Positions 33,266-44,590 are shown, counted from the stretch's first letter. The stretch is DNA of 64,000 nt from Notospermus geniculatus (GCA_002633025.1 NMRB01000188.1:467599-531598), one strand, 5' to 3'. Translations and numbers: made by a program. The notes: a model not told the origin generated them from the sequence alone.

Positions 33266-33742
33266 TTACAGTGTACTTGTTAAAAAGCCTGGGAGGTACC
33301 TAAAACCTATCGAATAGGTAGGTAGGCTATTCGTTGGAAAGTTCTCACCCGGCGCACTTCCCAAAGAATATGTGACAGGGTTTGCACTCGTATCAGTCGT
33401 CATTTTTTTATTACATCTCAACTGGCAAGGGACAAAGCTGGTTATCTCGCGATCACTTAGCAACGAAATCACGCTGCAGGAATGCCACAATATTGGTAGC
33501 CTAGTATGGTTGTTGAGGATAAGAATCGTAATAGGGCAATGCTTGGCACTTAACAATGATTCTTTAACGAAAAACAAACGCAAAAAAAGACAAAATTCGA
33601 CATAATTTATGGTGATGTTTAAAAAAAAACTAATGTTCCTAGTCAGAATTATGTCCGTATAATCACCCAGTATCTGCCTCATCCCCACTTGGAGAGGCTC
33701 CATTACTGTAATAGCAGTTTTTCTACTTCTTCTGAAATGCAA
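33266..33742 (-). other. Unrecognised open frame of 158 codons
   Basis: This is among the longest stop-free frames in the window. Its N-terminal third has alternating hydrophobic runs (ISFFLNITINYVEFCLFLRL) that could be a membrane segment, but the composition follows AT-rich DNA. The C-terminal end runs into the border of the composite element at 33.27 kb. No domain recognised, no partner exon seen. Probably chance. Confidence 0.12.
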
Positions 33743-34238
33743 ACCTTTGAAATCTTAAACCAGGTTTACCCTTTTCATCGACAAAGCCCAAGTCGTCCGT
33801 CAGAAGTATTTTCTTTCACCGTGTTTTGCATTCGTCATGTTGCAATGACGGTGAAGTAGAAGAAACTGCAAAAATGCGTCCGTTTTCTGATATGACGTGG
33901 CATTTGGTCGGGGAAACCTTTCAACGAAGATCATGTTTATAATGCTTTCGGATTTTATAATTTTGCCTTCGATGTTTTGGAGACACAGCGTTCTCTATTT
34001 CGCACTTACTTTTTAAACCTGGAGTCAATGATGGTGAGAAACACCAAGTGCACTTTGTGTGTTCAACGTCTTTTTATATGTACATATTCTGAGTTTCTTC
34101 AATTAAAATGGAAATACCCATGTGAGGAACATGAGTAGATTGAGATGGCCTCGCCAGGCCCCATAATGCCTTCTTCAGCCCTGATGGAAAAATTCAGAAC
34201 AATACTCTGATGTCAACTTTCGTCAGACCAAAACTGCA

Positions 34239-34345
34239 GGGCCCGTATGCATAAAGGTGGAATAAGCTTATTCCATGTAACGTTATAACGTGAAGCTATA
34301 CCTTGAATAAGCTTAGATCTATTCCACCTTTATGCGTACGGGCCC
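34239..34345. mobile_element. MITE with GGGCCCGTATGCATAAAGG ends
   Basis: A 107 bp hairpin: GGGCCCGTATGCATAAAGG at the left and CCTTTATGCGTACGGGCCC at the right, with arms continuing through TGGAATAAGCTTA and TAACGTTATAACGTGA. No obvious target duplication. A half copy is at 32.73 kb. Confidence 0.85.
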
Positions 34346-34785
34346 GGGTGACTAAATTCAGTATTTCCCGCGTCCTGGGAAAAAAACTCTCAATCATCAT
34401 ATACGAACGACGTGAACTGGTCATCAAAAACATATCATCACATCGAAATTGGTGCCAACATGGCCATTACAAAAGTGACTACAGCATATTAGCACAAAAT
34501 AATGCATAATTCACACGCCCCCCTATTAGCTGCAGTATTTTCTTTTCCTTTTTTAAATTCTTTTGTGATTTTCTGAGTCGATGAACGCGCAGTATGCATC
34601 ATAATAATAATCATCCTGTTAAAAAAACGATCGTGTGCGCCATTATCCTCTCAACAACGCGTGCGTCCGCCATTACGGTAAGGCCAAACCAGTGGGAGTT
34701 TTGATTCTTTCGTCTTAACCCACTGCTTATGTGGAGTTCGCGATTATACAATGTTAACGTTTCTTGATGCTAATAGGGACTTTAA

Positions 34786-35082
34786 AGGGACTAGGAAAAT
34801 TTTTTCAAGCTTCGGTTATTACAAAATGCTAGTCTTTCATGATAAATTCCCTTTACAATACATACACCTATCGCTGTATGTATTGTATGGAGCGAGCTTG
34901 TACTCTATTATGTTGATTAGGTTCCCAGTGACGTGGTGAATGCTCCATGGTGTGGTGATAACTGATTTGTCTGGGTGCCAGTAATTAACACTTAATTGAA
35001 AAAGTGAATTGACGGTGGGAATTTATCATGAAAGACTAGCATTTTGTAATAACCGAAGCTTGAAAAAATTTTCCTAGTCCCT
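34786..35082. mobile_element. Foldback element with perfect 66-bp arms, TTAA flanks
   Basis: The arms 34786-34851 and 35017-35082 are exact complements over 66 bp, beginning AGGGACTAGGAAAATTTTTT. Both ends are flanked by TTAA (34782-34785, 35083-35086), the target of piggyBac-type elements; a TA reading (Tc1/mariner) is also possible. The 165 bp middle contains a CAATACATAC...GTATGTATTG hairpin. A 62-codon frame inside is a by-product. Confidence 0.9.
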
Positions 35083-35086
35083 TTAA

Positions 35087-35189
35087 GAGATCACACGCTA
35101 ACGATAACATTTACGTTAACAGTATTTTTGTACATGAAATACATGCAAGAAATAACGTTAACGTAAACGTTATCGTTAGCGTGTGATCG
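35087..35189. mobile_element. Palindromic MITE sharing a TTAA with its neighbour
   Basis: A 103 bp hairpin: GAGATCACACGCTAACGATA left and the complementary TATCGTTAGCGTGTGATCGC right, with GTTAACG strings at the centre. It is flanked by TTAA at 35083-35086 (shared with the element to its left) and 35190-35193. The loop resembles that of the 6.07 kb MITE (TATTTTTGTAC, AAATAACGTT). Confidence 0.85.
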
Positions 35190-35815
35190 CTTAAACTCTG
35201 TATACTTAGGATGCCCAAACCAGTGCCTCAACACTGTTTCTAACTTTGCCCCAGTGAATGCACACGAATATGGTCAATACAAAATTTGAAATTTCAAATT
35301 TGACATGAATAAATTTTATTCAAATATTCACCTGTCAGTTTCAATCCTGTCATCTCACCATAAATTTCATCCTTGAGTTAATTTTCGTCAACCTGAGGCA
35401 ATTGTGGTTTGAAAAAAAATCGCATGAAAGAATCTTGCCTTCATTGTTGACGTACAACTTTTTTGAAATTTCGTAACCTCTAGGCAATATTAGATGCTTT
35501 TTTTCTACAATTCGATTCCAGTAGCGAATTAAGGGTATTCAAAGATTTAACTTTATGATACGCTCCAGTAGGCTTAAGAAAGGTTATTAGTTTTTTATGG
35601 TGGAGTTGAAATGGACGAGGGCATAGAGGGTACTGCTGTCAGAAACAAACGAAGGGACCTAAACTATGTATCTAATCGCTGTGGGGTAAAATAGTCCTTA
35701 TTCCGAAGAGTTTGAGGAATTCACCAAGCTTAGCTGTAACTGCCATATAATATGTCGGCCTACGTGTAGATGACAAAATTTACGTCAAATTCCATATGTC
35801 CTGGTTCCGGTAATT

Positions 35816-35973
35816 GTAAAGCGGCCCATATGCAATCAATATCATTGCACAATATGGGCCAAAAATAGGGCATGTGCTTCTGGCATGATGGGCGGAAGAA
35901 AGATTGGCAATAATATTGCCCATTTTGGTCCTCATATTGTGCAATAATATTGAACGTGTATGGGCGGCTTCAC
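35816..35973. mobile_element. MITE with GCGGCCCATA ends
   Basis: A 158 bp hairpin. Left GTAAAGCGGCCCATATGCAA, right ATGGGCGGCTTCAC. Arms pair through CAATATCATTGCACAATATG and GGnCCAAAAAT-type strings. CAATATTATTGCACAATATG-like words recur in both arms. No clear target duplication. Confidence 0.8.
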
Positions 35974-36251
35974 AGTCGAAAAATTCAAACTAAGCCAGGC
36001 TAAACAAATTGGCTAAACAAAGCTGGTGATGAGAACATTCTGCAATTAAAGCAGGGCATTAGTCAAGGAGACTGCGTACTCTTCCCACATCCTCATTGAC
36101 TGATCTCAGATTAGAAAGGGGACCCTGTGTATCGACACAGAACCTGCAGGACCTAACTAACTCCGTGTGGTTTGAAATTCATGTGTAGAAATTAGCAGTG
36201 TTCGTCTAAGAATGAGAATACAATGGATTTAACCTTGGTTGTCAACAAAAG

Positions 36252-36527
36252 GTGATGTTTCAAGGTCAGTGCCTGTTCCTCATTGTGAAGATTACAATTA
36301 ACAAGGACCTCTTTGTCCCACAAGGTGCAGGTTATGTAAAGGTTATAGATGGGTCCATTTCAAACGACGTGTATTCAATTTCGATGCGGACTGATGCACT
36401 CGGCCTCTCCAACACCGATATCAAATATCATTGCAAAGAGAGTGCTGGGTTTTGTCAGGACTTGCACGTTTTGAACTTACATCAATCAGGCAGTTCAGTT
36501 GACAACTACGTGCCTGACAATAGTTAG
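36252..36527 (+). other. Unrecognised open frame of 91 codons
   Basis: The encoded peptide starts with a hydrophobic patch (CLFLIVKITI) then becomes polar, with segments such as GYVKVIDGSISNDVYSIS. It looks more protein-like than most frames here. About 200 bp upstream, in another frame, the string LKQGISQGDCV is loosely like the reverse-transcriptase QG(D/C) region, so a decayed retroelement is conceivable but weak. No splice or promoter context seen. Confidence 0.2.
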
Positions 36528-36658
36528 CGTTAATAAGCCGAGATTCCCTTGTATTTGAACATTCCGAGGCCGAGACCCTTTAACTGCTTGTGACCCTTTC
36601 AAAAACATAATTATAAAATTATACCAAAATCCTGAAATGTTACAGAAACCCTGTCACA

Positions 36659-36706
36659 TTGGTATTCATTGGAAAGTATTCGCTGAGAACTTTCCAGTGA
36701 ATACCA
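36659..36706. repeat. Short hairpin
   Basis: TTGGTATTCATTGGAAAGT pairs with ACTTTCCAGTGAATACCA around a loop of about 10 bases, with one mismatch. It may be a remnant of a small foldback element. Confidence 0.6.
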
Positions 36707-38224
36707 CATAAAAGTTTTTCCGGTGTGTTCAAACACATTTTTGTCAAACGTAGTTTTTGCAGTGAAGGGTTAAATTTACTGGCTCCAGACAACAAAGCAG
36801 TCTGGGTCCCTTTTTATCATCCTGGGATCATGTCTGATCATAAAATCCAATTATGTAGCCTTAGGAATTGCTTTCAAATCTTTTATAGCAGTAGTTGATC
36901 ACGGGATGGAGATTTTAGGGTTGGAATTCTCATCTCTGAATCAAAACGAACCCAGTCGCCCATTTTATTACACAGTAATTATTCGTTAAAAATAGCTAGT
37001 ATCATTCCCTCTTTCCATCAGTCGATGGAGTTTCGCCAATGGTGCATATTTTGAAGTTGCCTCACACACTTTTTGGTCCGATTCAAATGACACATGAGGC
37101 ATCGTCTACTTCTCTCAACTTACCAAAGCCACTTGAGCATGGAAGGCCATCTTTAGCAATTCGTTAAAGTTCTTTGATCTTGGTAAGAACGTGTTCATTT
37201 CAGCCTCGAGATATATTTACTGAGTTCAAGATTTGATGGATGACAGTGTGAGATGCATTAAGATCACGTGAAGACAGCTATGATGGATGTAGATTCGTCT
37301 TTTTACCAATGAAGATGTCTTCGTTCAGTTGACGGACAATTCACTTTGAACCAGACGATGCGAATGCCTAGCTTAAAGACAGAGAACCAGTAACTCACCG
37401 TGTAATTTAGAGGGCGGGATACAGGCAGTTGCTAATGCAGTTCCAATTCTGTCTGCGACGATGTACATATAGAACTACATATATTTTCTTTGGATAGATG
37501 TGAAATGTGGTCATAAGTGTTGAATTAACTGGTTACAACTTGGTCTAGAGAACCTAGACATTGGCCAAAATGAACAAAATCAAGTCAATTATGTACAAAA
37601 GTGGAGTACAAGCATTTACTGGACTTGTGAGTCCTTCTAGCAATTTCCCAATAGTATAGCAAAATTTCAACAAAAGCTGGCGGCCAGAATTACTTGACTG
37701 ACACTATAAAACACCAAAGGCATCGCGATGAAAAGACGCTGGCATGGAATCAAGGCAATGCGGAAAAAGGATAAAGACGGACAAAATCAATTTAGGCCTA
37801 CCTCTTTCAAATCAAAGTAGCATCTATAAGATCCCGCCTGATAGTCACGCAAAGTCTTGAACCGAATACCTTTCAAAAGTGTCACTTTATACCCGTCAGA
37901 GGCAACCATTCATTAAAACAGCTTTCCCGGAAGTAAAATACGATTTTCCCAGAATGCCCTGGGGTGTTGTTCATTTCCGCTGCCCGGCGGCCATTTTGGA
38001 AAATTTGCAGGAGTGGTAAATGTACGATTGCCCACCCTGAGGGGAAGTTTTCGTCGTTTTTGTGTAAGGGAAAGGTGATGACAGATGAACTCTGTATTTG
38101 ATTAAGAAACTGCTAAGCGATTTAGTAAATTTGCTGTGGCAGACTGAAATCCGGATGTCAAATGGTGTTTTTTCACCTAAGAGGTGACGCAATTGGTAAC
38201 TTGGTGCTTTTTACATGAGATACC

Positions 38225-38315
38225 TCGGCCCTTGTTTCCTAAGGCCCTTCGACCTTGTTCCTGAGCCCTTGTACCTTGTTCCTCAGCCCTTATACCTTAT
38301 TCCTAAGGCCCTTGC
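38225..38315. repeat. Tandem repeat, unit about 21-23 bp
   Basis: About four units built on CCCTTGTACCTTGTTCCTnA with AGGCCC/AGCCC joints. Units differ by a few bases each. Confidence 0.8.
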
Positions 38316-38690
38316 CAATTTAACATCTATCTAAACTACATCATTTTGTCCACAGGAGTGTGCGCCTTACAAACAAGTTGACGTATTGGTAAAGTCAGAG
38401 AAGTTACAGTGGCTTTGTGAATAAGGTCTCCTTCAGTGGATGCTTGACAAAGTTTACCCCTCAACAATATTTTCAATCGTTCTTCAAGATGAACATTCCC
38501 ACCCACTCAAATTTGACAAAATATGATCGCGATAAACATATGCTTTTGGCCTCGAACGGAAATTTGAAGCAATCGGCGAGCTAGCAATCACGCATTTGCA
38601 AATTGGGCAATGTTGATTACATCAGGAAATATGATTATTTGTTACCTGAGAGACTGGTGAAATTAAGTTTAGGTGATCATGAATCACTCA

Positions 38691-38701
38691 TGACGTCAGC
38701 A
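38691..38701 (+). promoter_or_regulatory. MARE/CRE-like site
   Basis: TGACGTCAGCA combines a perfect CRE core with a Maf-type GCA extension, next to TGAATCACTCA. Such composite sites bind CREB/AP-1/Maf factors in animals. Isolated motif, so low weight. Confidence 0.2.
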
Positions 38702-39167
38702 GATTGGCGCTATCAATGCACGGTTCGTAGATACTGCATGACAATTTCATTCCATTTTCCTCTTTTACGATAATATGGGAAAAGACTGAGCCATTTCCAA
38801 CATTGTGAAAAAATGTTGTACTCAGTTTTGGAGAAATACGGGTGCCTACTGTGCCTTTAAATATAGTGAATCGGAAGGTGAGCGCCAGCTCTCAACTTCG
38901 GCAGTCTTACTCTAGCGACAACATTGGGCGAATTCAATGAACGGTTGGAGGAAACCGGAGTACCCGGAGAAAATGACAATGTCTTCATATGTTTTCACGA
39001 GCACGTGTACACACTTAATATGGCACTGTGTTGGGCACAACATTTTACAGTGAATGTCTCGAAATAATAAGTTTTCACATACATGTATATCACTGTGTTT
39101 TTCGGCAATACAATACAGTGAGTATCTGAATCAAGTCAACGACGGTAAGGAGACAGCTGGAGATATG

Positions 39168-39286
39168 GGCCTGTATTCATGAAAGCTAGCAAATGCTTTT
39201 ACTTAAGATTTGCAGAGTGAGGTCCAATGTAAATGCACCACAAAACCCGAAGCAAAAGCATTTGCTAGCTTTTATGAATATTAGCC
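39168..39286. mobile_element. MITE with GGCCTGTATTCATGAAAGC ends
   Basis: A 119 bp hairpin: left GGCCTGTATTCATGAAAGC, right GCTTTTATGAATATTAGCC. The inner AGCTAGCAAATGCTTTT and AAAAGCATTTGCTAGCTT are perfect complements. The loop is about 43 bp. No target duplication recognised. Confidence 0.85.
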
Positions 39287-39838
39287 ATGATCTTAATAGA
39301 CGAACACTCAGGAAGTGGACTGTCTCCTTCATGTGTCAAATGTTCAGTACACAAACTTTGATAAGCCTTGCTGGTGAGCAATGTGCGACAGAGGTATAAT
39401 AAGTAGCAGATTTTTTACAATAGTGCATTAGCATAACTTATACCCTACAGTCTCCATAGATACTGGGCGGTCCTATCGCGCCTTTTTTCAAATTAAATCA
39501 TTACTCCATTCGCTGCCTTAAGAAGGAAATCCATATTTGTATGAACATCTGCATCGGTTGTCATGGTTACCGTATCCCACTGGTATGACGAGGAAATATC
39601 GGTTGTGAAAAAATCTGATGTAATTTGAGCGTGTTTTTTCTGTTTCTGGTGTTTTTACAAACATTGTAAGCAAGAATAATCGTTAGGAGGAATAAACGAG
39701 TGAAATAGACAACTGGTAAGAGAAATGAACCACCAACAAAACCAATAAATCTTGTGAATTCGAGAGTATCTGTTTGTTTGAAGCCGTTTTAAAAGCTTCA
39801 GCAAGCGGGTGGGTGTTCCATCAGCGTTTCTGAAAGTG

Positions 39839-40024
39839 CTGAAAATGTCATCAGACACCAAGTCCCATGGAAAGGCTAAAGAGCATGAAAGAAGGAGTGA
39901 GTTAGAGAAAGAGCACCCGATGTGGTTCGAGAGTAGACCTACGGTATCGCCATCTATGAGTAGCAGTTTTCGTAGCTTGCACGACTCAAAAACGATGTTG
40001 TCGCCATCTGATGAGTTGAGCTGA
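39839..40024 (+). other. Unrecognised polar open frame (about 61 codons)
   Basis: The frame beginning near 39848 encodes a strongly polar, Lys/Glu/Ser-rich peptide (SHGKAKEHERRSELEKEH) ending in a Ser-rich tail, and is open upstream to about 39809. The composition is unlike the AT-driven frames elsewhere. The tail lies over two GTCGCCATCTG/ATCGCCATCTA words, a motif also seen at about 9.88 and 10.69 kb. It could be a disordered N-terminus or chance. Confidence 0.18.
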
Positions 40025-40497
40025 AACTGAAATTCCCACGCGCTGAGAAGAATTTACATGGCAGTCATCATGCAATGTCAATACCTATGAGCAATAACAA
40101 CGATTCTTACTGCTGAAAGAGATTTTCGCTGGTGTGTTAAAAGTCATATAACGTTTCTACTGAAAGGAAAGATCAGAACAATCGCAGGTAAACAGTCACA
40201 AGACAAATACGATAAGGATTTGATCCTGCAATGAAGAAGGATCTGCCACAAATTCATACCAAGTGAATACGAGAAAACTACGCAGTGAAGCAGAATATAC
40301 ACCTAACTGGAACTGTATGCAATGTGGTGACACACACTGCAAAGTTACAGGATAACAGACACAACCAAACTACCAGTAACACTTACACTTCCCGACAAAC
40401 ATCAATACACAGGCCACAATCGTAAAGCACAGATACAGAATTGCACTCAACCGGGTACAGGAGAGGAACATAGAAACACACAACATGCAAAACACAC

Positions 40498-40575
40498 GGA
40501 CCAACACGAACAACACATATTGACCAACACGAACAACACATACAGACCAACACGAACAACACATACCGGTACAGA
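40498..40575. repeat. Short tandem repeat, about 25 bp unit x3
   Basis: Three units of ACCAACACGAACAACACATA with small variations. The minus-strand frames through it (CCSCWSVC-type repeats) are by-products. Confidence 0.8.
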
Positions 40576-40760
40576 CCAACGAACATTCGAAATACGAATA
40601 CGAACTCATACAAAACGAACTCTGTTGAATGACCGCTTATATAATATCAATCACACAACGTGAAATATGAACATGCATACTAACACATCACAGGAGACAC
40701 CATCACCAACTACACGCAGATTATGAAGACATGTACAAACATGAACTATATGAACACCAA

Positions 40761-41366
40761 CACGCATCATGAACAGAGTACAAGCTATGAACACCTGCTA
40801 CACATCATGAACAGAGTACAAACTACGAACACCTGTTCTACACATCATGAACAAAGTACACACTATGAACACCTGTTATACACATCATGAACAGAGTACA
40901 AACTACGAACACCTGTTCTACACATCATGAACAGAGTACAAACTACGAACACCCGTTTTACACATCAAGAACAGAGTACAGACTATGAACACCTGTTCTG
41001 CAGATCATGAACAGAGCACAAACTACGAACACCTGTTCTACACATCATGAACAGAGCACAAACTACGAACACCTGTTCTACACATCATGAACAGAGTACA
41101 AACAATAAACACACCTGTTCGACACATCATTAACAGAGTACAGACCATGAACACCTGCTCTACACATCATGAACAGAGTACAAACTACGACTGTTCTACA
41201 CATCATTGACAGCTCTATACATCATGAACAGAGTACCAAACTGTCAACGAACACCTGTTCTGCACATCGTTAACAGAGTACAAATTATGAACACCTGTTC
41301 TACACATCATGAACAGAGTACAAACTTCAAACAAGTTCTACACAATATGATGAACAGAGTACAAAG
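40761..41366. repeat. Minisatellite, 40-bp unit, about 16 copies
   Basis: Units contain CACATCATGAACAGAGTACA followed by AACTACGAACACCTGTTCTA. I count about 16 units at roughly 40 bp spacing from 40.76 to 41.37 kb. Most differ by one to four substitutions; units near 41.20 kb are shortened. The array is nearly free of T-runs and of palindromes. No open frame on the plus strand survives more than a few units. Confidence 0.93.
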
Positions 41367-42439
41367 TACACTCATAACAGATTAAAACAATACGAGCTTT
41401 ATTCATACATCGCTCGCTTATCTATTTTTGATGCCGATACATGACAATGGACGAATGGTGCACAACACAGCCACTTACATAATGTATTAACAACAACGCT
41501 GAACGTTATGAACAGGATGCACAGGGCAAACAACAGAGTAGGCCTACACATTGTGACAAACCAGTGCAACTGTCGTGACTGTGATTGGTCATTTTGGATC
41601 ATCATAAAATGCCAAGACAGGATACTGCCATGAGAAAATGGAATAACTGAAGTCAACTGCTCCTAGATACACTTGACATGCTTGAAGCTGGAGTTTCACA
41701 AAGTGACGACATTGGGGCTTCGTTGCATAGGCCTACATCGTAGTGTGCGTACGAAGAAACTTCTTCAGTGATCACTCAGTCAAGTTGTCTTCTTCGCCCG
41801 GCCTTTATGATGATTTTGGCCTACTCTAGCCGAACTCGGAAACTGCCCTCTGAAAGAACTCTGCCACACAAATTACTGTGACTTTCCCGTTCCTGCCCTT
41901 CTTGCACTTCAGCACCAGGACGGCGGTAGTATGGGGCCTCACGCCTGATCGACCAGCCAGTCATCAATGAAATCCACTCAGCGTCTCTCGCTCTTAATTC
42001 TACCTCTATTGGCCAGGTGGCAGCACGCAGCAGAAATGCTCCCGGTGACCAGAAATTGTGGTCTACCATGATTTGTTCATCCTGTTCGATCATTTATAAC
42101 GGATTGGAGTGCGATATGGTTTGCTTTCGTCTGATAAAACTGATGCAGGGCTATCGGATTTCTTCGCGGGCGCGGGAAGGAATTCTGACTGAGCTTGGTT
42201 CTCGATGCAACGGATAGGTGGCGCGGTATATCCGGGACACCTGTCGTCTCACAGTACAGTGTGGCAGTTTAGCAGCAATATGAGTGCGATTTGTCAGTAT
42301 GCATTGTCAGTGGGGAATTGTCTAAGAGATTTGTCAATATTAGTAAGATCATCTAAAGGGCCCTGGGCATTTTGCAGGCAACCCTCCACTCTGCCAAAGT
42401 GAAGTATGAGCCCTTGTCCTGCGTATGTTCTCCCCTTTC

Positions 42440-42665
42440 CCTCCTAGTGTAATGGTATATTCGAATGGTCGTGGCCATCTCGCAAGTTAACAACAAAACC
42501 GAGGTGTCACAGGAATCAACGTCCTAGGAATGCAAGTCCGCCAAACAGTAGCCCGTTATTGTAAGGTTATATTCGAATGGTAATGGTCTCTATACCCATA
42601 TCTATCCCTCGCTGAACAATAAAACCGGACTTTGACTCCAGGGGGACTTTGATCCCTGTCACACC
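42440..42665 (+). repeat. Interspersed repeat, copy 2 (matches 13.61-13.79 kb)
   Basis: Positions 42511-42665 align in inverse orientation with 13610-13786. A shorter repeat of its landmark (TATTCGAATGGT followed by GTGGCCATCTC) at 42456-42480 suggests that this locus holds one and a half tandem units. Class unknown. Confidence 0.7.
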
Positions 42666-42686
42666 GTTCAGATTCCTGTTACACAC

Positions 42687-42867
42687 TAGGTGTAAAATGC
42701 CATGGTTTTTCCGTTCAGTGTCACCTCTCATTGCATATGATACAGTGGAAAAAATACATGTAGTGACAGATTTCTCTGTGTTCCCCTATTGAAAAATCAC
42801 AGTCGCTCTAGCTGTCTATTGTATGGGAACACTGAGATACGGGGAACACTAGAAAACGTTACACCGG
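42687..42867. mobile_element. GGTGTAAC-ended inverted repeat family, copy C
   Basis: Left AGGTGTAAAATGCCATGG and TTCAGTGTCACC; right GGGAACACTGAGATACGGGG and AACACTAGAAAACGTTACACCGG in part. It shares the CAGTGTTCCC and TTACACCGG modules with copies at 15.06 and 15.98 kb. The left arm is the more decayed. Confidence 0.7.
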
Positions 42868-43828
42868 CTTTCAATGACATGACAGAAATTCTATAATCTC
42901 AGTCGTATCGTGTGGTAGTACTGTCATGTGGCCTGTATGGTAGTCATGCGACTTAACATTGTTCTTGGGGGTAGGACCTCGTTCTGCCATTTGCATACGT
43001 CCCTGTACATGTAGGCCTACATTACATATGTCAATTATTTGTCAACGTCTGTAAAGTTAAAGAAATCCAAACGTTTGCAACCAATCATTGATAGAATAAT
43101 TTTATTAAGATAAAGTTCTAAAGAAGTTTTCCAATGAACCCCTATCATCTTCCCCATCCATACCCGCTAGCTAAGGGGCACATCGGTTACATCTCTTTGT
43201 GGAATGAATCTGATTTTACAAGAAAAAATGTCAATGTATTTTTTTGTTCGCAAAATGCACCTTAATGACGAATACGAAAGTTTAACTCGATACTAATGCA
43301 AATGTCTTGTCCATGTAAATTATCTTGCGGATTTCCCGATTTCGAAGGAGCAGGCGAAGGTTAATCTCGTCCCCTCAGCACCTCTGCAGCGTATTCGTAC
43401 AAGGGAAGCCACGCAGGTAACATCCCTGGGACGAGGTTTCAGGTCTCGTGGTTGATAAACATGATAATGAGGCTGGTGAATGACGTCCCACGTGCCAAGA
43501 TCTCGGTGAATCATGAAGTACCACGCGCGATGAATGCAATGATTCATGGCGTTTTTTCAGCCTTTGTAGTCTTGTTAAGTTCGTTTTTTTGCAGTTTTGT
43601 TCGGTGGATATTATAACACAAGAGTGACTGACGTCTTTGTGCTCGTCTTGGCAAGTAAGGAAAGAAGTTACGAAACCTTACATCCGAAACGAAATATCTG
43701 CTCCAGGATCGACATTACAGTTGTAAGATAAAGATGAAGGGTTTGTGTAATAAGGTCCCTCGGAAGATCATCACGAAAGTTGAATATGATGCCATTTTAG
43801 AGAAATTTTAATAGAAAATTGGAAACTT

Positions 43829-44590
43829 CGTACCTTCCATTTTTCAAAGTATCCATAGACTATTATTTGATATTTTTTGCAGTTTGATATTTATTTCCTT
43901 CATCAGCATTCAATATATTGCAGAAAATTGTAAAAGTGCGGTCAAAATAAATCATATTGTATTTACATTTGTTTTTGCTTTTGTATTTGATATTTCCATC
44001 AAGAATGCCGACATCAAAGCATTATTGGCCCTGGTAAGTATGGAACCCAATGGCCATTTTAATTTCGCACCTTCCATTTTTCAAAGTATCCATCGCCTAT
44101 CATTTTCATATTTTTTTACAATTTGATATTAATTTCCTTCAACATTTTCAACTAATCGCAGAAAAACTGTAAAAGTACTGCCATCATAGATCAGACTCCA
44201 TATTTGTACAGTGTATGTATTTGTATTAATATTTGTATTTGTATTAATATTTGTACTATTTGTAGTAATATTTGTATTTGTATTTGTATTAATATTTGTA
44301 TTTGTATTAATATTTGTACTATTTGTATTAATATTTGTATTTGTATTTGTATTAATATTTGTATTTGTATTAATATTTGTATTTTTATTAATATTTGTAT
44401 TTGTATTGATATTTGTATTTTTATTGATATTTGTATTTGTATTAATATTTGTATTTGCATTAATATTTGTATTTGTATTAATATTTGTATTTGTGTTAAT
44501 ATTTGTAGGCCCTATTTGTATTTGTATTTGTATATGATAATTCTACCAGTGCTGAAATCAAAGCATTATCGGCCCTGGTAAGTAAGGAAA
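43829..44590 (+). repeat. 237-bp tandem duplication, exon-like units
   Basis: Unit 1 starts at 43829 and unit 2 at about 44066, both with ACCTTCCATTTTTCAAAG. Each unit runs through a pyrimidine-rich tract to GCAG (43920-43923; 44158-44161) and ends in AAGCATTATnGGCCCTG followed by GTAAGT, a consensus splice donor (GT at 44034 and 44578). In unit 1 the interval 43924-44033 is open in one frame and ends NADIKALLAL; in unit 2 the homologous end reads SAEIKALSAL. Unit 2 is interrupted by a hexanucleotide expansion. This could be a duplicated exon or only a duplicated repeat. Confidence 0.55.
44205..44535. repeat. Hexanucleotide array (TATTTG/TATTAA)
   Basis: A long run of TATTTG and TATTAA words, often in an 18-bp order TATTTGTATTAATATTTG, expanded inside the second unit of the 237-bp duplication. 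Because six is a multiple of three, frames of 89-125 codons stay open on both strands and give meaningless Ile/Phe/Val/Cys repeats. Confidence 0.95.

Larger units (their letters stand above)
32350..33273. mobile_element. Composite foldback element with CACTGTAAATC ends
   Basis: The outer ends CACTGTAAATC and GATTTACAGTG are inverted and flanked by TA (32348-32349, 33274-33275). A long left arm (32350-32437) pairs with 33023-33109, sharing CACGAAACTAAACGGGAATA, ATGTTTAAA and CTAAACGCG strings. A second GATTTACAG end lies at 33109, so a smaller element may sit inside a larger one. CTAAACGCGTTTAG is a 14-bp palindrome at about 32424. Between the arms lie a tRNA-like unit and half of another element. 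No transposase frame. Confidence 0.7.
37000..39160. other. No supported gene
   Basis: Apart from the short tandem repeat at 38.2 kb and a MARE/CRE-like site at 38.69 kb, nothing could be supported. Frames are short. CGGCGGCCATTTTGG at about 37986 is a YY1-type site without other promoter signs. Confidence 0.4.

Noticed and set aside
35990-36120. Reverse transcriptase fragment (LKQGISQGDCV)
   Set aside because: Only a loose likeness to the QGD/QGC region; no FADD/YADD motif or extended frame nearby.
40370-40613. Cys/Val-rich minus-strand frames resembling a repeat protein
   Set aside because: They are translations of the ACCAACACGAACAACACATA tandem repeat.
44204-44581. Open frames of 89-125 codons on both strands in the TATTTG array
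   Set aside because: The repeat unit is a multiple of three and lacks stops, so the frames follow automatically; the peptides are meaningless Ile/Phe/Val/Cys repeats.
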